61,852 bases of DNA. Source: an uncultured Collinsella sp. (lineage in GTDB: Bacteria > Actinomycetota > Coriobacteriia > Coriobacteriales > Coriobacteriaceae). Positions within the stretch are counted from its first letter, which is position 1. The number at the start of each line of letters is the position of its first letter. The notes beneath the pieces were generated by a model, which saw only the letters and a program-made list of their open reading frames with translations, did no database searches and was not told the DNA's origin. Positions 8,701 to 15,974 of this stretch are shown piece by piece. Made by a program: the position numbers and the translations under genes. Location of the stretch: contig UQHO01000008.1 of NCBI GenBank assembly GCA_900540995.1, forward strand, positions 1 through 61,852. Direction: 5' to 3'.

Positions 8701-9046
8701 AAATTCCCGGCTTCACGGTGGCCGTCGCTCCCGCTGAAGCCGCATTCGCACTCTGAGCCTGCTCAACACTATTTGAAGAGCCAGACTCGCCGCCATCGGT
8801 CTCGTCGCTATTCTGGTTTTCGGCATCCTCGCTGGTGTTATCTACAGCAGCGGACTCACTTGAGGAACTCCCCGTTACAACTTCCTCGGTAGAAACTGTC
8901 TGGGTGTCGTTGGCAATGGCCTGCGAGATTGGAGGCATGACGAGCGACAGTACCAGGCTCAACACGGAGGCTCCGCACAAAACGCCTGCCAGTACACGGC
9001 GCGTCGTTTTTTTACTCTGCTTAGTTTTTTCTGAATTCGCTTTCAT
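5717..9046 (-). CDS. large sortase-anchored pilus tip adhesin
   Basis: A 1109-residue surface protein, first gene of the pilus operon. The ATG at 9046 has GGGGAGGA eight bases upstream. Residues about 15-45 form a signal peptide after a lysine-rich start. A Ser/Glu-rich linker follows, then a large N-terminal region with GFRFGTVGFGSQFRP that resembles choice-of-anchor A type adhesion domains (tentative). Cna-B-like repeats follow, including the E-box GTYTLVETQAPFGY, and the tail is LPLSG, a hydrophobic helix and HIRRK (sorting signal from about residue 1068). Length, order and domain type fit a tip adhesin that binds host or matrix. The ligand cannot be read from sequence. Confidence 0.8.
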   Translation of the reverse strand: MKANSEKTKQSKKTTRRVLAGVLCGASVLSLVLSLVMPPISQAIANDTQTVSTEEVVTGSSSSESAAVDNTSEDAENQNSDETDGGESGSSNSVEQAQSANAASAGATATVKPGIYVPTSIGIGTNINVSTPDPGVATYVGRDMYIGGKPSDKPSDGTIDLDADNAPTGSYAAEAEGLTVVRGKLAMNPLKESWPYNNSVGAGFRFGTVGFGSQFRPVYGSTVLAVAGIDSAITKMSVGYNGNLPGATTVGAWNKGAWVGQQRPFEGATPSGFAYTAQIAGPITYWRDSDYKRQSVVTMQGNWYEGLSALESTLFNKAVDLTNVNGSDYSSYNGTNGYLSKLSKQLDSFEDTGEVDVNGFAEPNSNYVINKYNNDGTSYTLKFDGSDDGSGKSVSGALDTGIPGNKIRNTERLITFTGDGTSMQQVFTIAGSELSNWKDGVYYRGVDFKFTNIPEGASIVVNVTGTNPVEFHNGWRFWWGDTEISRGYESQYAKKDLDAKYSLASQSIMWNFVDTTSLTIRGGIAGEDRADWGYSGTVSGAKWTDDDPAAAMIGSILVPNGSFDDHVTTNGRVYVGVDFSMNSPKVAAAFGEGNSASVIDMDQERHNFPWSGSYTPDGSAIAWSKVDAADGTTLLPGSSWAIYGSVEDAVAGQHAIVTVTDGGANDYASVHGELQFNYLNQKANIGDPKDTKYFTYYIKEETAPEGYQVSDKIYYATMNNAGETVNYVQGYVDTANRNSLVPFENNLTGAIPNARITGTVSWTKVAEDDTKHTPLPGSEWKLTKKKDADSTADQSWTVIDQVSDQSTSSDTTWVDTDTAPGKFTLEGLLPGTYTLVETQAPFGYEKNPTEYWFTVNTNGSIAWTGDEKPSIVDGTTYISDTLTTTSVEIPVIKSVRNMDWPKGDKGYVPFEFSIEATGDYADTAPKPKELKISVAPKAGETDATRLNNITATFGAITFNMSHLSTEAGTDNDYAKTYTYTVKEVAPATGAVNKLRYSKAEYQVAVTVKVARDNGKYSGLTTSTTVTQMKDDMGNALGENGQGVVVQPSAAAPDAIPASTFTNTYSTTLPLSGMSGVTLTYLAGAAVLCAAAAWMHIRRKANAKGGERRE

Positions 9047-9136
9047 CGATGTCTCCTCCCCAAGAGACCGCGATCTTGCTCTTTCACTATCAAACGTATT
9101 TGCGCAACCTGTAATTACGCACGCTTAGTAATCCAT

Positions 9137-9166
9137 ATTGTAGCGATTGTTTGAACATCTAAGCAA
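9137..9166 (-). promoter_or_regulatory. candidate pilus operon promoter
   Basis: On the minus strand TACAAT (9137-9142) is preceded at 18 bases by TTGCTT (9161-9166). It lies about 90 bases before the tip-adhesin start in an AT-rich region. The -35 match is weak. Confidence 0.4.
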
Positions 9167-9504
9167 AAATACCGATAGTTTTGTAGCGAATTCTCAATTC
9201 TCTTGACATTTGCTCGGATTTACCTTCGTTTATTCGCTATGAAATATCTATTTCTACTGGTAATTAAGCTAGTTATCATTTTTTAATAGCATTTTATTTA
9301 TTTGCACAACATTTTGCTCAAGAGCATGCGTCCTGCGAACGGTCGAAAATCGACCGTGAACGGTAGATCATTAACCGGGAGGAATAGACTACCAAATTGA
9401 TGGGAATATCTTTAACTCATCGGTGGTTAGAAGCATGATGTTCAGACAACGTTATTTGAATTTTCGCGCAGATTTTAGGCATCAATTCGCCCAAATCGCC
9501 TGAG
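9167..9504. other. AT-rich intergenic stretch upstream of the pilus operon
   Basis: No credible gene. The region is much more AT-rich than the surroundings and contains a short hairpin (CGGTCG 9340-9345, CGACCG 9351-9356) and TTGACA on the plus strand at 9203-9208 without a convincing -10. It may carry upstream control of the pilus genes, for example phase-variable or regulator sites, but nothing specific is visible. Confidence 0.4.
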
Positions 9505-9539
9505 ACCACCGCAAAGGAGCCTGTCCCCTTTGCGGTGGT
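9505..9539. repeat. hairpin repeat family A (ACCACCRCAAAGG), copy 1
   Basis: ACCACCGCAAAGG and CCTTTGCGGTGGT face each other around a loop related to CCTGTCC. It stands just after the HAD phosphatase gene and probably also works as its terminator. Related copies are at 10467-10500, 12035-12068 and 26367-26401. Confidence 0.75.
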
Positions 9540-9551
9540 TCTCCCCCGGCG

Positions 9552-10373
9552 CTACAGCAGATGCTCCTCGATAAAGATCGCGATGCCGTCTTTGTCGTTG
9601 CTGGCGGTTACAAAGTCGGCGGCGGCGCGGGTGGCATCGCTGCCGTTTGCCATGGCCACGCCCACGCCGGCGTCAGCCACCATGCAGGTGTCGTTGTCCG
9701 CATCGCCAAACACGCAGATGTCCTGGAGCTCCATGTCGTTGAGCTCCGCCACGCGCACAAGGCCGCGCGTCTTGGACACGCGCGGATCCATGAACTCGTA
9801 GAGCCGCTGCGTGGTTTGCAGAGCCGCCGCCTTAACAGTGTCATCGGCAAACGTCGATGCTCGCTCGATGACCTGCGGCATCACCTCGGGCGCCATGGTA
9901 AACATCACCTTGGGCTGCGGCTCGCGCAAAAACTCGGCAAAATCGACCACCTGGTAGGGCACGCCGTCGACGCGCGACAGGTGCTCGACGCAAGCGTTGC
10001 TCTCGGGCACGTAGAACACGCCGTCTCGGGGGCAGACGGGCGTTGCCGGAAGGTCCGCCATGTGTTTGCAGATGCGCGCGATGGTCTCGCCCGGCAGCGG
10101 ATAGCTCAGCTCGTTGATGTCGTGCGCGCGGTCGATGACCTCGGCGCCACCGCAGCCCACGAGCACGTCTACCAGGCCTTCGATGCCCCAGAGCTCGTAC
10201 ATGGCCTCGGTCGCGTGGGCGTCGCGCCCGGTGCACAGGCCAAACAGCACGCCGCGCTCGCGCAGGGCGCGAATCGCCGCCACGGTGCGCGGGGACACCG
10301 TGTGCTGGCTCGTGAGCAGCGTGCCGTCGATATCGCAGAACACGGCTTTGATGTGGTTGAAGGTGGCGTCCAT
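9552..10373 (-). CDS. HAD-superfamily phosphatase, Cof-type
   Basis: A 273-residue cytoplasmic hydrolase of the Cof/YidA subfamily. The catalytic motif FCDIDGTLL lies at residues 10-18 (D-x-D), and motif IV is GDADNDTCM near residue 222; a C2-type cap separates them. These enzymes dephosphorylate small phosphosugars or cofactors, and the exact substrate cannot be predicted. The start at ATG 10373 is chosen because it has AGAAAGG upstream and places the first motif at the usual distance; the longer frame runs into the hairpin repeats. It appears monocistronic, flanked by family A repeats. Confidence 0.8.
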   Translation of the reverse strand: MDATFNHIKAVFCDIDGTLLTSQHTVSPRTVAAIRALRERGVLFGLCTGRDAHATEAMYELWGIEGLVDVLVGCGGAEVIDRAHDINELSYPLPGETIARICKHMADLPATPVCPRDGVFYVPESNACVEHLSRVDGVPYQVVDFAEFLREPQPKVMFTMAPEVMPQVIERASTFADDTVKAAALQTTQRLYEFMDPRVSKTRGLVRVAELNDMELQDICVFGDADNDTCMVADAGVGVAMANGSDATRAAADFVTASNDKDGIAIFIEEHLL

Positions 10374-10466
10374 GGGGGCCTTTCTGGGTTGCGCGGCGGT
10401 GTGGGGTGTATTCGTGAACGGCGTACATGGTATACCAAGACACGGGCGCGGCCCGTCAAAGCAAAA

Positions 10467-10500
10467 ACCACCACAAAGGCGCCTGGCCCCTTTGTGGTGG
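10467..10500. repeat. hairpin repeat family A, copy 2
   Basis: ACCACCACAAAGG with CCTTTGTGGTGG around the loop CGCCTGGCC, between the HAD gene and the MFS gene and immediately beside a family B hairpin. Confidence 0.75.
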
Positions 10501-10519
10501 CCAGACCCGGGGCGCAAAG

Positions 10520-10576
10520 CATCACAACATTCGACGTTTTTCGGCAAAATCGCGATTTTCATCGAATGTTGTGATG
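10520..10576. repeat. hairpin repeat family B (CATCACAACATTCGA), copy 1
   Basis: CATCACAACATTCGA (10520-10534) pairs perfectly with TCGAATGTTGTGATG (10562-10576). It ends four bases from the MFS stop codon, so it probably terminates that gene. Other copies: 14618-14682 and 15861-15921. Confidence 0.75.
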
Positions 10577-10580
10577 GTTT

Positions 10581-11861
10581 TTACTGCCTTGCGGCACGAT
10601 CCAGATGCCGGCGTCCAAACAGCAGCAGCGCCGCGGGAACTGCCGTCACGACCATGCCCGCCCCTACGAGCGTCTGCTGCACGCCAAACGTCGCCGCCAG
10701 CCAGGGAGCAATCGCCAGCGGGGCTACGCCGGCGAACATGTTGCCAAAGCCCATGACCGAGTTCACGCGACCGAGCTGCTCGAGCGGGGCCGTCGTTTGC
10801 ACGATGGTGTTGTGGAGCGGGTTGACGACGCCCCAGGCCACGCCCAGGGCAATCTGGCCGACAAGGGCTATGCCCACGTACGGCGTTCCCACATAGAGCA
10901 GGCTTCCCAGACCCACAGACATAAGCGCCATGAGCAGCGTTTTAAGGTTGACCAGGTGCGGCGGCAGGCGGAGCGCAATAACGGCACCCAGCACCGCGCC
11001 CACACCGCTGGCCGACGAGAGCCAGCCCATCCACTCGACACCGACGTGCAGAACATCGCGGTAGAAGAACGACTCCAGCGGGTCGAAGGCGCCGTAGCCA
11101 AAGTTTGAAAGGAAAATAATGCAGAACAGCAGGGCGAGGACGCTATTGGTAAAGACCGTCTTGATGCTGGTCGCGAAGGTGACGCGGAAGGACGTGCTGG
11201 GGCTGGAGCTTCGTCCCGCACGCTCCCCTTCCTCTGCCGAATCGGTATCCGCATGCCCGGCGACATGGCTGGTCTGCGGCCTAAAGCCCCAACCGACGAC
11301 GAACGCCAGCACAGTAAAGAGCATCATGAGCACGAACACCGCGCGCGACGACGCAGCCGCCGCGACAAAGCCACCCAACGTGGGCCCGACGATGATACTC
11401 ACGTTTGAGAACATGGCGATGGCGGAGTTGATGTCTTTGAGCTCGACGGGATCATCGGTAAGGTAGGCCGGATAGGACGTGGCGATGGGCTGGGCGAACC
11501 CCATCACAAAGCCCAGGAGCGCCGCGCCGGCAAGGACGATCCCGGTCGCGTCGCCAAAGGCGATGATCGCCGCGCCGGTTGCCAGCGTGCCGACGATGCT
11601 CAACAGAAAATGACGGCGCGGGCCCCAGGCATCGAGCGCGGCGCCGCCCGCAAAGGACCCCAGGATCACGAAGACGTTCATAAACAGGACGGCCAGCGAC
11701 GTCGCGACGACTGAGGTGCCGTCCGCATAGGTGAGCGTTCCGATGACGCCGATAAAGTAGCTGGTCTGAAAACCGGTGTAGATGAGAAAGCGCATCGCCA
11801 CCAGGCGCTTGGCCTGCACGGACAGCGACGATTGAGGCTTTGAGAAAAGAGAGGCGAGCAT
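10581..11861 (-). CDS. MFS transporter, drug-efflux-like
   Basis: A 426-residue integral membrane protein with about 12 hydrophobic segments and the layout of MFS_1/macrolide-type exporters. A soluble loop rich in serine and glutamate (about residues 195-215) separates the two halves. Start ATG 11861 is preferred over the ATG six codons earlier because AAGGAG stands five bases before it. Substrate unknown; the neighbours (HAD phosphatase, molybdenum cofactor genes) give no firm hint. It appears to be its own unit, ended by a family B hairpin. Confidence 0.75.
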   Translation of the reverse strand: MLASLFSKPQSSLSVQAKRLVAMRFLIYTGFQTSYFIGVIGTLTYADGTSVVATSLAVLFMNVFVILGSFAGGAALDAWGPRRHFLLSIVGTLATGAAIIAFGDATGIVLAGAALLGFVMGFAQPIATSYPAYLTDDPVELKDINSAIAMFSNVSIIVGPTLGGFVAAAASSRAVFVLMMLFTVLAFVVGWGFRPQTSHVAGHADTDSAEEGERAGRSSSPSTSFRVTFATSIKTVFTNSVLALLFCIIFLSNFGYGAFDPLESFFYRDVLHVGVEWMGWLSSASGVGAVLGAVIALRLPPHLVNLKTLLMALMSVGLGSLLYVGTPYVGIALVGQIALGVAWGVVNPLHNTIVQTTAPLEQLGRVNSVMGFGNMFAGVAPLAIAPWLAATFGVQQTLVGAGMVVTAVPAALLLFGRRHLDRAARQ

Positions 11862-12034
11862 GGAGACTCCTTGTTTCATACGAATGCGGACGGCGGGCTT
11901 TCGCCACCGTCTAACGAATCAATCTATCCGCATAAAACATTAAGGACGCATCAGGACCCTTCTCTCCGTTTTTCGCCCGTCATGAACTACTTGGTAGATT
12001 GTAAGGCATGTCCCAAACATCGACCAAAGCCAAA

Positions 12035-12068
12035 ACCACCACAAAGGTGCCTGGCCCCTTTGTGGTGG
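12035..12068. repeat. hairpin repeat family A, copy 3
   Basis: ACCACCACAAAGG and CCTTTGTGGTGG around GTGCCTGGCC, between the MFS gene and the molybdenum cofactor genes. Confidence 0.75.
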
Positions 12069-12087
12069 AAATGACGTTTGCCCAGAT

Positions 12088-12128
12088 AAAACCTGCCAAA
12101 ACAAACCTGTCCCTATTTGGCAGGTTTT
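12088..12128 (-). terminator. hairpin at the end of moaC-mobB
   Basis: AAAACCTGCCAAA pairs with TTTGGCAGGTTTT (12116-12128) around a loop containing CCTGTCCC, the same loop word as in family A repeats. The stop codon at 12127-12129 lies inside the stem; on the minus strand a T run follows. Likely terminator. Confidence 0.65.
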
Positions 12129-13425
12129 AGGCCAGATGATCTTGGATAAGATCACAGATGGCTCGGGCGTCGTTGATGTTGATGGCTCGGGTCGCAAAGC
12201 CGGCGTCGAATGCCTGGCGTGCAAGGGCCTCGTTGCAGGCAAGGGCCATCGTACGGCCGTCGACCAGGTCGAGCGAGCTCTTGCCGCGCAGACGGTCGAC
12301 ACCCGATCGCGCGACCACGATGTTGTCGAAGCCCTCGGTCTTGTAGCCCTCGATGATCACCACGTCGACATCGTTGTAACGCGACAGCAGCTCGCGCGCG
12401 GGCATCTCGTCCTCCTCGCGCGTGTCGGCGTACTCCGCCCAGCGCGTGGCGCAGATGAGGCCCACGTGCTTGGATCCGGCCTGGTGATGGCGCCACGTAT
12501 CCTTAGCGGGCACGTCGATATCAAAGCCGTGATGCCCATGATGCTTGAGCGACCCCACGCGCAGGCCGCGGCGAGTGAGCTCGGCGATAACCTTCTCGAC
12601 GAGCGTGGTCTTGCCCGAGTTTTGGTAGCCGATAAACGCGATCGCGGGGACGGCCGGTACCGGAGCTGCGGACGCGACGGCGACGGGTGCGCTCGCGGGC
12701 GCGGCACCGTCAGCGGCCACGGCCTCAACGGCAGCGGCCTGACGCTCTGCGCGATCCCACACGCCTGAGCGGCCGCCTTCCTTGTGCAACAGGCGCACGT
12801 CGACGATCTCCATGCCGCGATCGACGGCCTTGCACATGTCGTAGATGGTCAGACACGCGGCGCTCGCGCCGGTCAGCGCCTCCATCTCGATACCCGTCTT
12901 GCCCGTCACGCCGGCCGTAACCAGCACGTGAAAGCCAACCTGCCCGTCTGCGCGCGCCGGCGCCCAGCCCTCGGGCACGTCCTCGACCGGCGTCCCCGCC
13001 GGAGCGATGGGCGCAATGTCGCACTTGCTCTTGGTAATGAGCAACGGATGGCACATGGGGATGATGTCGCTCGTGCGTTTGATGGCCATGATGCCCGCCA
13101 CACGCGCGCAGGCAAGCACATCGCCCTTTTTGGCGCGGTCCTGCAGCACCATGGCCTGCGTCTCGGGGTGCATGAGGATGGTGCCCTCGGCGATAGCGAT
13201 GCGATGGGTCTCGGCCTTGTCGGACACGTCGACCATGTGTACCTCGCCCTTGGCGTCCACGTGCGTCAGCTCGTCGCGACGGGCGTCGCGGGCGGGCTCG
13301 GTGGCAGCGCTGGCAGTCGGCTGCGTGGACGCGTCGGCGTCGCTGTCAGTAGCCGTGACTTTGTGGGCAGACATCGCGGCCCTGCGAGCGGCCTTGGTGG
13401 CATCGGCGTACCTGCTCTTGGCCAT
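12127..13425 (-). CDS. moaC: MoaC-MobB fusion (molybdenum cofactor)
   Basis: A 432-residue bifunctional protein. Residues about 50-215 are MoaC, the cyclic pyranopterin monophosphate synthase: ELTHVDAKGEVHMVDV, the MCHPL motif and KAVDRGMEI near the active-site lysine and aspartate. A Pro/Ala-rich linker follows, and residues about 255-432 are MobB, a P-loop GTPase adapter of molybdenum cofactor assembly (GYQNSGKTTL Walker A, LKHHGH, VVIIEGYK). The start ATG 13425 has GGAGGA seven bases upstream, and the gene begins four bases after the moaA stop, so the two form one operon. The fusion joins an early step with a late step of the pathway. The first 45 residues are low complexity. Confidence 0.9.
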   Translation of the reverse strand: MAKSRYADATKAARRAAMSAHKVTATDSDADASTQPTASAATEPARDARRDELTHVDAKGEVHMVDVSDKAETHRIAIAEGTILMHPETQAMVLQDRAKKGDVLACARVAGIMAIKRTSDIIPMCHPLLITKSKCDIAPIAPAGTPVEDVPEGWAPARADGQVGFHVLVTAGVTGKTGIEMEALTGASAACLTIYDMCKAVDRGMEIVDVRLLHKEGGRSGVWDRAERQAAAVEAVAADGAAPASAPVAVASAAPVPAVPAIAFIGYQNSGKTTLVEKVIAELTRRGLRVGSLKHHGHHGFDIDVPAKDTWRHHQAGSKHVGLICATRWAEYADTREEDEMPARELLSRYNDVDVVIIEGYKTEGFDNIVVARSGVDRLRGKSSLDLVDGRTMALACNEALARQAFDAGFATRAININDARAICDLIQDHLA

Positions 13426-13429
13426 ATGA

Positions 13430-14485
13430 TCATCCTCCGATTTGGGACATAAATCGTTGCGTGCCCTCAATTATCGCGTGTTCCTGCGGTTTGTGGGCCA
13501 CGGCATCGCGCCAAATCGAAAGTACCTGCATATCATCACCACGGCGCAGCGCCTCACGCACCGAATACTCGGCATCGCTGAACAGGCACGGACGCACGTT
13601 GCCATCGGCCGTCAGGCGCAAACGGTTGCAATTCGCACAAAAATGGTTGGACATGGCACTGATGAAGCCGACCGTTCCCGCCGCACCCGGAAAGTGCCAA
13701 TAGCGCGCAGGGCCCGCGCCGTCAGGAGCGTCGTTGATGTCGAGCGGCTCGAGCTCGCCCAGTCCCGTCGCGGCGGCCCCGGCATTGATGCGCGCCCGCA
13801 GCTCGTCGCTCGGCACGGTATCGCTCGCGTCCCACAGCTCGGGATTGAGCGCGGGCGCATGCGGATCCACAGCGCAATGCGAGCTCGTGCGCTCGTCGCC
13901 AATGGGCATGTATTCGATAAAGCGCAGGTGAATGGGACGGTCGACGGTCAGCCGTGCGAGGGCCGCCACATCCTGGTTGAGCCGGCGCACAACAACGCAG
14001 TTGACCTTAACGGGCTCAAAGCCCCAAGCCAGCGCCGCGTCGATGCCGCCCATGGTCTGCTCGAGACGACCAAGGCGCGTGATCTTTCCAAACAGCGTAG
14101 GGTCGAGCGTATCGAGCGAAATGTTGACGCGGTTAAGCCCGGCGTCTTTGAGCTGCGGCGCCAGCTTGGGTAGCAGGGCGCCATTGGTGGTAAGCGAGAT
14201 GTCCTCGATCTGCGGAATCGCGCGGATGTCACGAATGAGCGGAATGATACGGCGGCTGACCAGCGGCTCGCCGCCCGTCAGGCGCACGCGGCGAATGCCC
14301 TCCCCCGCCACCAAGCGCACAAAGCGGGCGATTTCCTCGGCACTGAGCAGCTCGTCATGCGCGCGGGGCGCCACGCCATCGGCCGGCATGCAATAGATGC
14401 AGCGGAAATTGCACTTGTCGGTAACGGCAATGCGCAGGTAGTTGATATCGCGGCCAAAGCCGTCATGTTGCACGTGCCCGTCCAC
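13430..14485 (-). CDS. moaA: GTP 3',8-cyclase MoaA
   Basis: A 351-residue radical SAM enzyme that turns GTP into 3',8-cyclo-7,8-dihydro-GTP, the first step of molybdenum cofactor synthesis. The N-terminal cluster motif is CNFRCIYC (residues 27-34), the SAM-binding GGEP follows in RLTGGEPLV, and the C-terminal cluster is CANC with a further cysteine 14 residues on. The protein ends in the conserved double glycine that reaches into the active site. The GTG start at 14485 follows GGGGAGG. It heads a two-gene operon with the moaC-mobB fusion; other cofactor genes are not in the window. Confidence 0.93.
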   Translation of the reverse strand: MDGHVQHDGFGRDINYLRIAVTDKCNFRCIYCMPADGVAPRAHDELLSAEEIARFVRLVAGEGIRRVRLTGGEPLVSRRIIPLIRDIRAIPQIEDISLTTNGALLPKLAPQLKDAGLNRVNISLDTLDPTLFGKITRLGRLEQTMGGIDAALAWGFEPVKVNCVVVRRLNQDVAALARLTVDRPIHLRFIEYMPIGDERTSSHCAVDPHAPALNPELWDASDTVPSDELRARINAGAAATGLGELEPLDINDAPDGAGPARYWHFPGAAGTVGFISAMSNHFCANCNRLRLTADGNVRPCLFSDAEYSVREALRRGDDMQVLSIWRDAVAHKPQEHAIIEGTQRFMSQIGG

Positions 14486-14617
14486 ACGGCCCTCCCCTCA
14501 CGCGGCGTTTTATTCTTCGGAAAACATAATACCCCCCGAGAGAATCATGCCGACACCCGTACGACAGGACAGGTCGCTTCGAGCAAAACCGGCTTCCCAA
14601 GCCCATCCTCAGCATAC

Positions 14618-14682
14618 AAACCATCACAACATTCGATGCTTTTCCCGTTTTTGGCAAAAAACGTCGAATGTTGTGATGGTTT
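14618..14682. repeat. hairpin repeat family B, copy 2
   Basis: AAACCATCACAACATTCGA (14618-14636) and its complement (14664-14682) face each other across 27 bases, between moaA and the DUF559-like gene. Confidence 0.75.
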
Positions 14683-14720
14683 GCCCGCCCACGGCACCCC
14701 GTTGAGGGACCAAAGCGTCC

Positions 14721-15758
14721 CTAAAGGCCGCCGTCCCAGTGTCGAATCACGAATTCCCGCAGGTCGTTCTGCCGCTTTTGGAACGCTTCGCTTCGGTCGC
14801 ACTTAAGGCCCATAGCGAGCGCGATGGCATTCATCGCCCGGTGCAATTGCAGCCGGTTGGCAAACTGAGTCCCGGTGAGGACGATCATCCTAAAGCCCAG
14901 CGCGCTCAGCACGGTCATACGCTCCGCATCCGACGCACTGCGCTGTTTATCAAGATGGTCCGAGCCGTTGTATTCAATCCCCGTACCGCTCGCAGGTGCA
15001 TATACATCGATCTCGAAATACCCGGCCTTAGCGAGATATTTGAATTCGTTGGGAACATCGACCCGATGGTTGAGCTCGATCTTGGCGTATCCCAGCCCTC
15101 CTTGGGAACGTTTTGCTGCGACCATGATTGCGGTGGCCGTCTCCATGGGCGACCGCGCGCCATCGTGCACGCGCTTGAGCACGGCGGCCGCACGTATAGC
15201 CCCCTGACGAGATCGGTTCTCATTGCAATAGGCAATCAAGTCGGCAACGGTATACCTCTGCCCCATCTCGATATAATCGCCTGTCGACAGATGATTCAAA
15301 TGGTATCGGGCACAGATTTCGTAGCCATATTCCAGCTGCTCGGGCTCGCTCATCCACGAACCCGCTTGGACAAAGCACATGACCTCATCAACCACCAGAA
15401 GGCCCTCCGCCACCTCGATAAGATGGCCTGGAGGTATCGGCGCCCCAAACACGTGGCACCTAAATCCAGCCGGCGTCGAGCGCTCAAAATCGAAGTTGAC
15501 GAGCGTGTCGATATGATCGAGCTCTTCTCGTGGAATACCAAGCGAAACCAGATAGTCGGCAACGATTCCAACTGCCGTTGAAGCCCTCAGCCCCTTGGCA
15601 TCGAGCCCCAACTTGGGCAGGCTCGCGGTCGGCTCTGCCTCGTTAGCAAGCGAGTCCTCATCGTATAGGTTGCTTGCTCGCGAGAGCGGCTCGGACGGGC
15701 GTGCCACGCTGTGGTACAGCCAGGCAGTCTTATGGGACAGGACGATCGGCAGGTCCAT
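14721..15758 (-). CDS. orphan protein with DUF559/AbiEi-like C-terminal domain
   Basis: A 345-residue soluble protein of unknown function. The N-terminus (LSHKTAWLYHSVA) resembles the opening of actinobacterial AbiEi-type proteins. The C-terminal third contains EIDVYAPASGTGIEYNGSDH followed by ERMTVLSALGFRMIVLTGTQ, the pattern of a DUF559/very-short-patch-repair-like nuclease fold, with E-I-D and I-E-Y as possible metal-site residues. In related proteins this fold may be inactive. No partner gene is adjacent; the gene is bracketed by two family B hairpins. The start ATG 15758 has TTGGAGG four bases upstream. Function: unassigned, possibly a stand-alone toxin-antitoxin or defence relative. Confidence 0.5.
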   Translation of the reverse strand: MDLPIVLSHKTAWLYHSVARPSEPLSRASNLYDEDSLANEAEPTASLPKLGLDAKGLRASTAVGIVADYLVSLGIPREELDHIDTLVNFDFERSTPAGFRCHVFGAPIPPGHLIEVAEGLLVVDEVMCFVQAGSWMSEPEQLEYGYEICARYHLNHLSTGDYIEMGQRYTVADLIAYCNENRSRQGAIRAAAVLKRVHDGARSPMETATAIMVAAKRSQGGLGYAKIELNHRVDVPNEFKYLAKAGYFEIDVYAPASGTGIEYNGSDHLDKQRSASDAERMTVLSALGFRMIVLTGTQFANRLQLHRAMNAIALAMGLKCDRSEAFQKRQNDLREFVIRHWDGGL

Positions 15759-15860
15759 GAGCCCTCCAATGGAGTCGGATAACCAACCTTATTCCCCTGC
15801 TCGAGGATTCGCACACCTTTGCATGCAAGTTAGCGATTCCACCCGATCGAGTGGCAAAAA

Positions 15861-15921
15861 ACCATCACAACATTCGACGGTTTTCTCGATTTTGAGGAAA
15901 AGTATCGAATGTTGTGATGGT
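15861..15921. repeat. hairpin repeat family B, copy 3
   Basis: ACCATCACAACATTCGA (15861-15877) pairs with TCGAATGTTGTGATGGT (15905-15921). It follows the ABC exporter operon end on the minus strand and may be its terminator. Confidence 0.75.
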
Positions 15922-15974
15922 TTGAAGCGGGGTGAAGGGGCGAGGGGGGTCAGGATTAGCCGTTCTTGAGCGGG

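Noticed and set aside
9203..9231. plus-strand promoter with TTGACA upstream of the HAD region
   Set aside because: No acceptable -10 at normal spacing and no plus-strand gene downstream.
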